10,073 nucleotides of DNA from CAXMRP01 sp964196155 (GCA_964196155.1 CAXMRP010000025.1:1-10073), one strand, 5' to 3'. Positions 1-7,012 are shown, counted from the first letter of the stretch. The notes: generated by a model not told the origin, from the letters alone. Numbers and translations: made by a program.

Positions 1-36
1 CGTAGCACCATGCGCTTTCAAGCTTGGTTATCCGAC

Positions 37-90
37 TTGAACATTTTTACCTAGAATGTACATTTGTACAAAATATAAATGACAAATAGT
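37..90. promoter_or_regulatory. AT-rich control region with TGTACA palindrome upstream of the first SorC regulator
   Basis: Positions 57-70 read TGTACA-TT-TGTACA, a 14-bp inverted repeat that is perfect except for the two central bases. A TATAAAT box lies at 74-80 and is a plausible -10 for the regulator at 173, but no good -35 sits at the right distance. On the minus strand, TTGTAC (71-66) and TAAAAA (49-44) are 16 nt apart and could serve a gene left of the window. A TGACAAA word at 80-86 recurs in the control region at 4375-4415. SorC regulators bind palindromic or repeated sites near their own promoters, so this is a likely operator. That role is inferred from position and symmetry. The rest of 1-172 shows no credible gene. 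Confidence 0.45.
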
Positions 91-172
91 GCGCGGCGGG
101 GGTAATTTGTTGAATGTAGGCGTCCGCTGACGCCGAAACGGGGATAAATATCTGCCGGATTGTGGTGACTGA

Positions 173-1102
173 ATGTCTTCTGAGGAATTATTGGCTCGCG
201 CGGCGCATCTTTATTACGTCCTTGGGCTGACACAGAAAGAAGTGGCCGAGCGCCTAGGCCTGACCCGCATCAAGGTCCACCGGACATTGGCCATGGCGCG
301 CGAACAGGGCATCGTACGTATTCAGATTGATGCGCCGTCGGCGTCGAGGCTCGCCCTGGAAGAAGCCGTGGCCAATGCGTTCGGTCTGGCTGTTGTGTCG
401 GTCGTGCCATCCGATATCGCTCCAGGCGGCTCCCTGTCCGAAATCATCGGCCAATGCGCCGCGCCTCTAGTCGCACCGATGTTCAAGGGCGACATGACGG
501 TCGCGGTGTCTTGGGGATTAACGCTCAAGGCCATGGCCAATGTCATTGAGCCGGCAGCTCATGAGCGACTCAATATTGTGCCGCTCATCGGTTCCCTGTC
601 GCGAAGTTCCAGTATCAACCGTTATGAGGCTGTCACCGTTCTGGCGCAGCGTCTGGGCGGGGAGTGCTACTATATGCCGACGCCTATTTTCTGCGACAGC
701 GTCGAAGCGCGGCGTGCCATCGAATCGCAGCCGATTGTTGCCGATGTCATCAAAACCGCGGTCAATGCCGATCTGGGCATCATGTCGATTGGCGGTGAAG
801 AAGCGTCATCCGTCCGCATGGCCGGCAATCTGTCCGATGAAGAATTCGAAAGCGTGCGAATGGCCGGCGCGATCGGAAACTATCTGGGTCACTTCATCGA
901 CAAGAACGGCGATCTCGTGAAACACGAAATCAATGACCGTGTGTTTGGTGTGGCGCCGGAAGCGTCAATGAATATTCCCGCGCGCATCATGGTGTCCGGC
1001 GGCAAACACAAGGTACAGGCCATCGCCGTTGCCTTGAGACGTAAATGGATCACCGGCCTTATCACCGATGAGCAAACTGCCAGCGCGCTGCTAAAGCTAT
1101 AA
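173..1102 (+). CDS. SorC-family sugar-phosphate-responsive transcriptional regulator (first of two)
   Basis: This 309-residue protein has the standard SorC/DeoR-type architecture. An N-terminal helix-turn-helix lies at about residues 19-48 (LTQKEVAERLGLTRIKVHRTL), followed by the effector-binding sugar-isomerase-like domain to the C-terminus. The C-terminal hallmarks are present: a GGKHKVQAIAVALR stretch and LITDEQTASALL at the end. Family members, including EryD of the Brucella erythritol operon, usually bind phosphorylated sugars and repress catabolic genes. The start at 173 fits the family N-terminus; the ribosome-binding site is weak (GGTGA at 164-168). The gene converges on the aldolase at 1134-1817 with 31 bp between the stops. 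Its target could be the aldolase operon, the other operons here, or a gene left of the window. It is only distantly similar to the second SorC protein, so a recent tandem duplication is unlikely. Confidence 0.9.
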   Translation: MSSEELLARAAHLYYVLGLTQKEVAERLGLTRIKVHRTLAMAREQGIVRIQIDAPSASRLALEEAVANAFGLAVVSVVPSDIAPGGSLSEIIGQCAAPLVAPMFKGDMTVAVSWGLTLKAMANVIEPAAHERLNIVPLIGSLSRSSSINRYEAVTVLAQRLGGECYYMPTPIFCDSVEARRAIESQPIVADVIKTAVNADLGIMSIGGEEASSVRMAGNLSDEEFESVRMAGAIGNYLGHFIDKNGDLVKHEINDRVFGVAPEASMNIPARIMVSGGKHKVQAIAVALRRKWITGLITDEQTASALLKL

Positions 1103-1133
1103 CCCAATATGCACGGTATCTGACTTCGCGGTA

Positions 1134-1817
1134 CTATCCGCTTTCGCCGATCTTCATATAGTCGTCCTGGAGGCCATAGCGGCCGAGGCTCTTTCTCACA
1201 TCGTCGAGTTGTGCCCCGGTCAGTATGTTAGGCGTGCCGATTTGCAGGCTGAGATAATATTGCCGGGCCAGGGTCTCCAGTTCCACGGCGGTCCACATTG
1301 CCTTTTGCAGCGTGCTCCCCATGGCGATCATGCCGTGATTAGCCAGCAGGCACGCAGTGCGTCCCTTCATCGCTTCCACGGCCATGTCGGACAATTCCGG
1401 ACTGCCATAGGTGGCGTAGCCGGAGCATCGGACATCATTGCCGCCAAAGGCGGCGATCATGTAGTGGCAGGCGGGAATATCCATACCGAGGATGGCCAGC
1501 GTCGTGCAGTAGGTTGGATGGGCATGGACGACGGCGCCGATATCAGGCCGGCTTTCCAGCAGTTTTTCGTGCATGCGCCATTCAACCGACGGATTAAGCG
1601 GCCCCTCCCATCGCCCGGTGACGCCGCCATCGAGCGGCATCCGGGCAATCATTTCCGGCGTCATTTTCTCGTAGGGTGTCGCCGATGGGGTGATCAGCAT
1701 ATGCCCGGCATGACGTGCCGAGATGTTGCCCGACGTGCCCTGATTGAGGCCGGTCTTGTTCATAAACAGGCAGTTTTCGATAATATTCTGGCGAACGTCG
1801 CGTTCACTTTCCGACAT
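1134..1817 (-). CDS. Class II (zinc) aldolase, L-fuculose-1-phosphate aldolase-like
   Basis: The 227-residue protein closely follows E. coli FucA along its length. Shared features include the phosphate-loop motif NQGTSGNIS (25-33), the ITPS segment (42-45), EWRMH, VHAHP, HYMIAAFGG and the ANHGMIA motif. The catalytic and zinc residues fall at a constant +6 offset from FucA: E79 (E73), H98 and H100 (H92, H94), Y119 (Y113) and H161 (H155). FucA cleaves a ketose-1-phosphate to DHAP plus an aldehyde through a zinc-stabilised enediolate. All these residues are present, so the enzyme should be active, but the true aldehyde partner is unknown. In this tetritol setting it could act on a pentulose-1-phosphate or tetrulose-1-phosphate. 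It is the last gene of the operon starting at 4332, and its start overlaps the end of the broken dehydrogenase by 14 nt. A GAGAG ribosome-binding site lies inside that remnant. Ribulose-5-phosphate 4-epimerase and 4-phosphoerythronate-type decarboxylases share the fold and are less likely alternatives. Confidence 0.88.
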   Translation of the reverse strand: MSESERDVRQNIIENCLFMNKTGLNQGTSGNISARHAGHMLITPSATPYEKMTPEMIARMPLDGGVTGRWEGPLNPSVEWRMHEKLLESRPDIGAVVHAHPTYCTTLAILGMDIPACHYMIAAFGGNDVRCSGYATYGSPELSDMAVEAMKGRTACLLANHGMIAMGSTLQKAMWTAVELETLARQYYLSLQIGTPNILTGAQLDDVRKSLGRYGLQDDYMKIGESG

Positions 1818-2182
1818 GTTCTACTCTCTTATCACTCGCTGCCATAATGGCATCAATGCTGGCTGTTTCTGACAGTGTCATCCGCAATCCCTGCCGGGTC
1901 CGGTGCCACACAATATCTTCCGCGTTACAGGCGATCTCCCGCGTCATCATCCACCGAATCTGACGTTCGGCAAGATCGCCGCCAATCCGGCTTTCAAGTT
2001 TCTCGCTCACCCATGGCCCGACTGCATTGACCAGTGCACAAGCCTGCACGCGGCGTTCTTTGCCGGTTTCCACATCGCGAACCACCAAGAGCCACTTCAT
2101 GCCGGCCCGCTGCATCGCGCAAAATGCCGCAACCGTTGATACCGCCGCCGATTATGACCAGTTCACCCAATTCATCGGTCAT
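1804..2182 (-). pseudogene. Collapsed remnant of a GlpD/EryB-type FAD-dependent polyol-phosphate dehydrogenase
   Basis: Three separated pieces of a roughly 500-residue flavoprotein are squeezed into about 125 codons. Piece 1 (2182-2102) encodes the N-terminal FAD Rossmann motif VIIGGGINGCGILRDAAGR. Piece 2, in another frame from about 2100 to 1980, encodes VRDVETGKERR...ALVNAVGPWVSE, which matches GlpD near residues 180-210. Piece 3, from about 1980 to 1804, encodes DLAERQIRWMMTREIACNAEDIVWHRTRQGLRM when its short stretches are joined, matching the extreme C-terminal domain. Two internal deletions, one also shifting frame, have removed most of the FAD and substrate domains, so no dehydrogenase activity is possible. 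Its ATG still overlaps the stop of the HAD gene upstream (ATGA at 2179-2182), and its 3' end overlaps the aldolase start, so it once was a normal operon member. Whether the ancestor oxidised glycerol-3-phosphate (GlpD) or erythritol phosphate (EryB) cannot be told from the fragments; the context favours EryB. Confidence 0.88.
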
Positions 2183-2976
2183 CGTCGGTGCTCTAATAGT
2201 ACATTGGCGATATCGACAAACCCGCTACCACCCCGCCGCTCGGCAATCCAGCGGGGCTCGGCTTCAAGGTGGCCTTCGAACTCCAAGACATTGGCAACGC
2301 CGCAGGCATTGGGGAAAAAACCGAACATCGGCGCGTCATTGGGACTGTCGCCGCAAAAGACAATCCTGTCTTTTTCCGCGTCCATATCCATGGCCATCAC
2401 ATCGCGGCAGAATTGCCGGCTCATCGACAATTTGTCGTAGTCGCCAAACCATCCATTAACATGGATCGACGATATTTTTGCGACCGCACCGACAGCCTCG
2501 AACATCGTTTGGATGCGCAAAATATCTGCCGGCGCAAGGGGCACGACATCCTCGCAAAAATCGATGGCGAGATCAGCTTCCCGGTACAACTGGTCGGCAG
2601 AAATGGCGGCGCCCGGAACGGCCCGGAGAATATCGCGAGACAGGGCATTCAGCCTCGCGCGATTGGCGGCCCGCTCTTCGTCGCTGGCAAAGAATTGGCG
2701 GCGCATGGTCTTGTGCGCATCGTCATAAGCGAAATAAAAGGCGCCGTTTTCTCCAACGACACCGCTCACTGGCCAGAACCGGGCAATCATGTCGCACCAG
2801 CCGGCGGGTCGGCCGGTTACCGGCACTACATGGATGCCAGCTTCCTGCAATCGTTCCATGGCGGTATATGCCGACGCGGTCAGCCGGCCATCGGTTGTGA
2901 CCGTGTCATCAATATCGGTAAAGACGAGTTTGATCTGTAATGCGGTCTCAGCCGGCATCTCGGCAACGGGGCGCAT
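2179..2976 (-). CDS. HAD-superfamily phosphatase, subclass IIB (Cof/sucrose-phosphatase type)
   Basis: The 265-residue protein carries all four HAD motifs in order. Motif I is FTDIDDT, with nucleophile D21 and acid/base D23. Motif II is PVTGRP with T54. Motif III is the lysine at K182 (GDYDK). Motif IV is FCGDSPND, with D210 and D214. The large insert between motifs II and III (about residues 70-175) is the C2B cap of subclass IIB, which sets the substrate. Such enzymes hydrolyse small phosphate esters, often sugar phosphates or phosphoglycerate sugars. No specific substrate can be assigned. The gene lies 3 nt downstream of the G1P dehydrogenase homologue and its stop overlaps the ATG of the broken dehydrogenase, so it is translationally coupled. 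It may remove a stalled or wrongly phosphorylated polyol. An internal ATG at residue 7 is an alternative start that leaves every motif intact. Confidence 0.87.
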   Translation of the reverse strand: MRPVAEMPAETALQIKLVFTDIDDTVTTDGRLTASAYTAMERLQEAGIHVVPVTGRPAGWCDMIARFWPVSGVVGENGAFYFAYDDAHKTMRRQFFASDEERAANRARLNALSRDILRAVPGAAISADQLYREADLAIDFCEDVVPLAPADILRIQTMFEAVGAVAKISSIHVNGWFGDYDKLSMSRQFCRDVMAMDMDAEKDRIVFCGDSPNDAPMFGFFPNACGVANVLEFEGHLEAEPRWIAERRGGSGFVDIANVLLEHRR

Positions 2977-2979
2977 TGA

Positions 2980-4332
2980 CTACACTTCTTCCCGCACCAT
3001 GGCTTCCAGAACGCCGCTGTCACAGGCTATGTCAGCGAAGGAAAACCGGTTGCGCATCTCATGGCCATGACGCACGGCCTCGCGATAAAAATCGACAGAC
3101 AGGCCAAGTTCGCCGGCTGTCGTCGCGCCGCTTGCCGAACGTAGCATTCTTTCCATTTCTTCAAGCGGAATCATCATCGCCAAACATTCCTGCCGCAAGT
3201 CCGGCCACAAGTCCGCAAGCCGGTCGTTGAATGCATCGGCCGAGCGCTCATCAAAGGCCTTTTCGACACATTCGTCATGGCACTGGGCAGCAATATCGGC
3301 GCCCATGCGGCGCACCATATCATCAAAATCGACATGGGTGAGACCAACTCGTGGCGGGGTATTTCCAGACAGGAAATGCCGCTGAATGCGCGCCATGGTC
3401 AGTGATGCGACGCCCACCTGTTGCCCGTGCAAGGTACCGGGATGCCGTTCACCGGCAAAACAATCGATATAGTGGGAAATCTGATGCTCGCCCATGGAAC
3501 CGTGGTTCGATATTCCGGTGAACGAAATGCCCAGGCCGCAAAGGGTCAGCACCCTGTAGAGATAGCCGATTGCTTCCAGGTCTCCGGACGGTAACAAATG
3601 TGCCCTGGCGTTGAGTTCCACCTCATCCGCTGTCTGAATGATATAGGGCTCCTTGAAATAGTCAGTGCCGAGGACACGGTGAGACATCCACCAGTCTATC
3701 TGCGCAACTGACCGGCACAGACAGTCGCCAAAACCGGCGGCCGCCAGATGCGTCGGCGCGGCGGCGCTGACCTGCAGGTCGACAAAAAATCCTGCCGGCG
3801 CGTGGGCGCTCAGCGATACTTTCAGACCGCTTTCAAGGTTCATGGATGCTGTGCTGGAGGTATAGCCATTCATTGATGGCGCCGTGCCGAACACACAGTA
3901 TTTCCGGCCATCTTGCGCGGTTACATACTTGCACAGGTCATTCACCGTGCCCGATCCAACGGCAACAACCGACGTTACGCCTTTCAGCTTTTCAGCCAGC
4001 GCCGCCGCTTCCATCATGTCGGCATGCGGGCGGTCGAGGATTACGGTTTCAACCGGTCCGAGTGTGGCCAAGGCCTTGGCAACGCGGCTGCCCATTGCGT
4101 CCCAGGTATTGGTGTCGGCAACGACCGCAAACGGGCCTTCCATACCCAGGCTGGCAACCAGATCCGCTTCCCCGCCCAGAAGACTTTCCTCAATGACAAT
4201 TCGGTCATACGGCGCCGGCGGATAGACCACACCGGATTCGGGATGCACCCATTTGCCCGCGCAGATATCGTCTATGAGATCGGTCCAGTTTCTTCCCGCA
4301 GGCGTCTGCCCGACTGGGGAGGGGTTGCTCAT
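2980..4332 (-). CDS. sn-Glycerol-1-phosphate dehydrogenase homologue (AraM/EgsA family, metal-dependent)
   Basis: This 450-residue protein belongs to the iron-containing alcohol dehydrogenase superfamily, in the branch of bacterial AraM and archaeal EgsA. It has the NAD(P)-binding VAVGSGTVND loop (123-132) and the substrate-side FGTAPSMNGYTSS segment (148-160). The likely metal ligands are D203 (GFGD), H283 (GEHQISH) and H302 (LHGQQVG). Family members interconvert DHAP and sn-glycerol-1-phosphate in the cytosol. It is longer than AraM (about 400 residues), with some 35 extra N-terminal residues before the first strand. It heads the operon and has a clear AAGAGGAA ribosome-binding site (4338-4345). 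Bacterial G1P is otherwise rare, and the neighbours are tetritol enzymes and a ruined EryB/GlpD. I therefore infer that it oxidises a tetritol phosphate; true G1P metabolism is the alternative. Family assignment is firm, substrate is not. Confidence 0.9.
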   Translation of the reverse strand: MSNPSPVGQTPAGRNWTDLIDDICAGKWVHPESGVVYPPAPYDRIVIEESLLGGEADLVASLGMEGPFAVVADTNTWDAMGSRVAKALATLGPVETVILDRPHADMMEAAALAEKLKGVTSVVAVGSGTVNDLCKYVTAQDGRKYCVFGTAPSMNGYTSSTASMNLESGLKVSLSAHAPAGFFVDLQVSAAAPTHLAAAGFGDCLCRSVAQIDWWMSHRVLGTDYFKEPYIIQTADEVELNARAHLLPSGDLEAIGYLYRVLTLCGLGISFTGISNHGSMGEHQISHYIDCFAGERHPGTLHGQQVGVASLTMARIQRHFLSGNTPPRVGLTHVDFDDMVRRMGADIAAQCHDECVEKAFDERSADAFNDRLADLWPDLRQECLAMMIPLEEMERMLRSASGATTAGELGLSVDFYREAVRHGHEMRNRFSFADIACDSGVLEAMVREEV

Positions 4333-4361
4333 AATGGTTCCTCTTAGCTACGGATATGCAA

Positions 4362-4388
4362 ATGATATAGATGCTTGTCATTTGTCAA
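4362..4388 (-). promoter_or_regulatory. Candidate sigma-70-like promoter for the G1P-dehydrogenase operon
   Basis: On the minus strand a perfect TTGACA (4388-4383) is followed 15 nt later by TATCAT (4367-4362), a 5/6 match to TATAAT. The spacing is 2 nt short of ideal. The -35 box lies within the TTGTCATTTGTCAA block, so a regulator bound there would block polymerase. The call rests on sequence match and its position upstream of the operon's first gene. Confidence 0.45.
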
Positions 4389-4401
4389 GAAAGATTTTAA
4401 T
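4375..4401 (+). promoter_or_regulatory. Candidate promoter for the SorC-kinase operon
   Basis: TTGTCA (4375-4380) and TTTAAT (4396-4401) match the sigma-70 boxes at five of six positions each, with a 15-nt spacer. The predicted start of transcription falls near 4408, on the downstream operator half-site, which would suit autorepression. It overlaps the minus-strand promoter, so the two directions may compete. Confidence 0.35.
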
Positions 4402-4415
4402 AGCAAAGTGACAAA
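4375..4415. promoter_or_regulatory. Candidate operator: TTTGTCA / TGACAAA inverted repeat in the divergent region
   Basis: TTTGTCA at 4381-4387 and TGACAAA at 4409-4415 form a perfect 7-bp inverted repeat with a 21-nt spacer, about 28 bp centre to centre, or nearly three helical turns. An extra TTGTCA at 4375-4380 makes a local TTGTCATTTGTCAA block that is itself nearly palindromic. The repeat lies between two divergent operons and over both candidate promoters. The SorC protein encoded 30 bp downstream is the obvious candidate ligand. This is inferred from symmetry and position. Confidence 0.5.
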
Positions 4416-4444
4416 CACCGGATTGGCAGTCGGGCAGCAGGACT

Positions 4445-5428
4445 ATGGCCGAGAATGCAACACAAAAAGACGGGGTGTCCGCTATCCCGGTTGAGTTTGC
4501 CGGCGACCCGGTCCGCTGGGCGACCTGGCTCTATTTCGTGGAACGGCAAACCCAGAACGAAGTGGCCGGCGAACTTGGCGTGAGCCGCGCCACTGTTGCC
4601 AACTATCTGACCGAAGCGCGAGAAAAGGGGCTGGTGGCGATCAATGTTGCCCCTGATATTCTGGCCAACGTCGAAATCGGCCAGCAGGTTGCGGCAAAAT
4701 ACGGGCTCGATGGTGCCCATGTCGTCCCCCTTCCCGAAGACAGTGCCAATCCGCAGGAATTGCTGCGGAGCCGTCTGGGCTCGGCAGGCGCCAATGTTCT
4801 GTTGCACCAGCTTTCTGCCGGCGATGTGCTCGGCGTTGCCTGGGGCAGAACCATGCTGGCTCTGGGCCAGTCACTGCCCCGACGCACTATAACCGGTTGC
4901 CAGGTCGTGCAGATTGCCGGCAGTTCAGTGGATGGCGACGACGCAGCGCCCGAATATTGCACTGCGCTGATCGCCGACCGGCTTGGCGCCCGATGCCGAA
5001 ATTTCCCGGCACCGGCGGTCGTATCCGACCCGGCACTGCGCGATGCGCTGTTGCAAGAGCCAGCGCTTAAATCCCAGTTTGATCTGATCAGGGCCTGCAC
5101 TACTCTGATATTCGGAGTCAGCGAACTCGACGCGGCCACACGATTTGCCGATCCTTGGTTTATGTCAGGGAAAATCACAGAAGAATATCTAAACCTTGGC
5201 GCCAGCGCTGTGGCGCTCGGCCGATTTATTGCGCCCGATGGCGGCGAGGTCGATGGCCCCCTCGCCGGGCGCATGGTCGGGATGGCGCCAAAAGATGTCA
5301 AAAAGGTTCCGCGGCGCATTCTCGTCGCAGGTGGTGGCGGCAAGACCGAAGCCATTATCGCAGCGATCAACGGCGAATATGCAACCCAGCTGGTGACCGA
5401 CATACAGACAGCCAGGAACTTGTTGTAG
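4445..5428 (+). CDS. SorC-family transcriptional regulator (second; EryD-like role likely)
   Basis: The 327-residue protein has an N-terminal extension of about 25 residues. A helix-turn-helix follows at about 35-57 (TQNEVAGELGVSRATVANYL), then a SorC effector domain. Effector-domain landmarks are GVAWGRTM, the AGSSVDGDD loop, VGMAPKDVKKVPRR and AGGGGKTEAIIAAI, ending in LVTDIQTARNLL. The family senses phosphorylated pathway intermediates; EryD is the analogous repressor in Brucella erythritol operons. The gene is divergent from the G1P-dehydrogenase operon across the inverted repeat at 4381-4415 and lies 45 bp upstream of the kinase, so it probably controls both and itself. The chosen ATG has a modest CAGGA upstream. 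The DNA-recognition helix differs from that of the first SorC protein, suggesting different operators or effectors. Confidence 0.9.
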   Translation: MAENATQKDGVSAIPVEFAGDPVRWATWLYFVERQTQNEVAGELGVSRATVANYLTEAREKGLVAINVAPDILANVEIGQQVAAKYGLDGAHVVPLPEDSANPQELLRSRLGSAGANVLLHQLSAGDVLGVAWGRTMLALGQSLPRRTITGCQVVQIAGSSVDGDDAAPEYCTALIADRLGARCRNFPAPAVVSDPALRDALLQEPALKSQFDLIRACTTLIFGVSELDAATRFADPWFMSGKITEEYLNLGASAVALGRFIAPDGGEVDGPLAGRMVGMAPKDVKKVPRRILVAGGGGKTEAIIAAINGEYATQLVTDIQTARNLL

Positions 5429-5473
5429 GGTCGGGGAAACCAAACAGGCCTCAATGATCCAGTAAGAGATTAT

Positions 5474-6961
5474 ATGATGGACAAAAAATACGTGGTGGGG
5501 TTGGACAGTTCCACCCAATCGAGCAAGGCGATCGCCTGGGATGGTGAAGGCAATGCCATTGCCGAAGGCCGCGCCTCGATCCCCATGTCCACGCCGCAAA
5601 AGGGTCATATCGAACAGAATATCGCTGACTGGTGGCTATCGGCCTGCGAAGCCCTGAAATCCCTTGCCAGCCAGGTTTCCGCTGACGAGATCGCCGGACT
5701 GGCAATATCGAACCAGCGCGAGACAATTGCGTTTGTCGATGACGAGGGCGAGGCGACAAATCCGGCCATTGTCTGGCTGGACGAACGCGCCCTGATGATA
5801 GTCCGGCCCACATACGAAGCGCTGGGCGGCCATGAATTGCACCGGTTAACCGGCAAGCCACCGGACCTTACTCCGGTGATCTACCGGCTTGCCTGGTTAC
5901 GTGAAAATGCGCCGGACGTGCTGGACAAATCCGATAAAATTCTTGACGTGCATGGCTACCTGACTGGACGCCTGACCGGCGAAACCGTTGCAAGCTGGAC
6001 CAGCGCCGATCCGTCCGGCCTGTTTGATATACAAGGCAAGGAATGGTCCGGGCGGGTGCTCGACCATCTAGGCTTGTCCGCCGACCAATTTGCCCGCTGC
6101 GAACGTCCTGGCGAGCTGGTCGGGACAATTACGCCGGAAGCCGCCGATGCCACCGGCCTGAAATTAGGTACGCCTGTTTACACCGCAGGCGGTGATGGCC
6201 AGTGCGCCGGTCTCGGTGCCAATGCCATCAGATCTGGTCGGATTTACCTCAATCTCGGCACAGCGATTGTCATTGGCGCCTGGTCGCCGAACCCGGATAT
6301 CGGTCTGGGATGGCGAACTATGACGTCGCCAACGGGCGAGGGATATTTCCTGGAGGGCGTCATGCGGGCCGGCACTTTCTTCATTGATTGGTTCGTGGAA
6401 AATTTCGTCAACAGCTCCAACGACCCGGCCGTGTTTGATGCGTTGGAAGCCGAAGCGCGCCAGATCGAAATTGGCTGCGAGGGGCTGACCGTATGCCCCT
6501 ATCTGTCCGGCTGCATGAATCCTCACTGGGATTCGGGCGCCCGCGCCAGTTTTCTCGGTCTTGGACCGCATCACAGCCGGGGCCATCTTTATCGCGCCGT
6601 GCTGGAATCAGTAACATTCGAAGTCATGCGCTGCGTTGCCGCCATGGAAGACGCCGGGATTGAGACAACCGAAATTGTCGGCATGGGTGGTGGTGCAAAT
6701 TCCCAACTGCTTGCCCAGATGATTGTTGACGCCACTGGCCTGCCCCTCATCAAGGGGCAATCATTGGAGGCTTCAGCGCTCGGAGCGGGAATGACTGCGG
6801 CGGTTGGCGCTGGCTGGTATGCCGATTTTCCGTCAGCGGCCGCGGCAATGAGCCGGGAGGGATCCCGTCTGGAACCCGACCCGCAGGCAAAAGAACACTG
6901 GCGCGCGCTATCGAAAATTCAGGCGCAAGCCTATCAGCCAACAGAGCATAAGTTCGGCTGA
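5474..6961 (+). CDS. FGGY-family carbohydrate kinase (xylulokinase-like), probable polyol or ketose kinase
   Basis: The 495-residue length is typical for the FGGY family. The N-terminal phosphate-binding loop reads GLDSSTQSSK (9-18). The catalytic aspartate is D241 in AGGDGQ, followed by the LNLGTA phosphate-binding segment (259-264). The C-terminal FGGY signature is GMGGGANSQLLAQMIVDATG (403-422). FGGY kinases phosphorylate a terminal hydroxyl of polyols, ketoses or glycerol using ATP. It resembles the xylulokinase branch more than canonical EryA, so the substrate is open. In context, a tetritol or tetrulose would feed the EryC/H/I enzymes. It follows the second SorC gene by 45 bp in what looks like one transcript. 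Two adjacent ATGs (5474, 5477) are possible; AAGAGA at 5464-5469 serves either. It ends convergent with the right-hand operon. Confidence 0.9.
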   Translation: MMDKKYVVGLDSSTQSSKAIAWDGEGNAIAEGRASIPMSTPQKGHIEQNIADWWLSACEALKSLASQVSADEIAGLAISNQRETIAFVDDEGEATNPAIVWLDERALMIVRPTYEALGGHELHRLTGKPPDLTPVIYRLAWLRENAPDVLDKSDKILDVHGYLTGRLTGETVASWTSADPSGLFDIQGKEWSGRVLDHLGLSADQFARCERPGELVGTITPEAADATGLKLGTPVYTAGGDGQCAGLGANAIRSGRIYLNLGTAIVIGAWSPNPDIGLGWRTMTSPTGEGYFLEGVMRAGTFFIDWFVENFVNSSNDPAVFDALEAEARQIEIGCEGLTVCPYLSGCMNPHWDSGARASFLGLGPHHSRGHLYRAVLESVTFEVMRCVAAMEDAGIETTEIVGMGGGANSQLLAQMIVDATGLPLIKGQSLEASALGAGMTAAVGAGWYADFPSAAAAMSREGSRLEPDPQAKEHWRALSKIQAQAYQPTEHKFG

Positions 6962-6967
6962 CCGAAC
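6952..6967 (+). other. Small hairpin over the kinase stop codon
   Basis: GTTCGG-CTGA-CCGAAC forms a perfect 6-bp stem with a 4-base loop, and the TGA stop (6959-6961) sits in the loop. No T-tract follows, so it is not a classical intrinsic terminator. The 51-bp gap between the convergent operons (6962-7012) has no better candidate. It may weakly aid termination or be chance. Confidence 0.3.
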
Positions 6968-7012
6968 CTGGCTCGCACGCCTCGACGCTGCTTTGTCGGT
7001 GAATGACGGCGT

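Noticed and set aside
51..233. A 60-codon open frame on - in the left control region
   Set aside because: It has no family resemblance, overlaps the SorC start, and covers the likely operator.
1103..1133. A terminator between the convergent SorC and aldolase genes
   Set aside because: Only imperfect repeats (CGGTAT, CGGTAC) in direct orientation were found, with no stable stem or T-tract.
1209..1847. A 212-codon open frame on + across the aldolase
   Set aside because: It is antisense to the strongly supported aldolase and its translation resembles no family; it is a shadow frame.
2269..2940. A 223-codon open frame on + across the HAD-IIB gene
   Set aside because: It lies opposite a gene with all four HAD motifs and shows low-complexity, non-protein-like composition.
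4375..4388. TTGTCATTTGTCAA as a short tandem repeat from a mobile element
   Set aside because: There is no transposase, target duplication or further copies nearby; promoter and operator use explains it better.
4603..5454. A 283-codon open frame on - across the second SorC gene
   Set aside because: It is serine/proline/arginine-rich antisense to a clear SorC protein, as expected of GC-skewed codon shadows.
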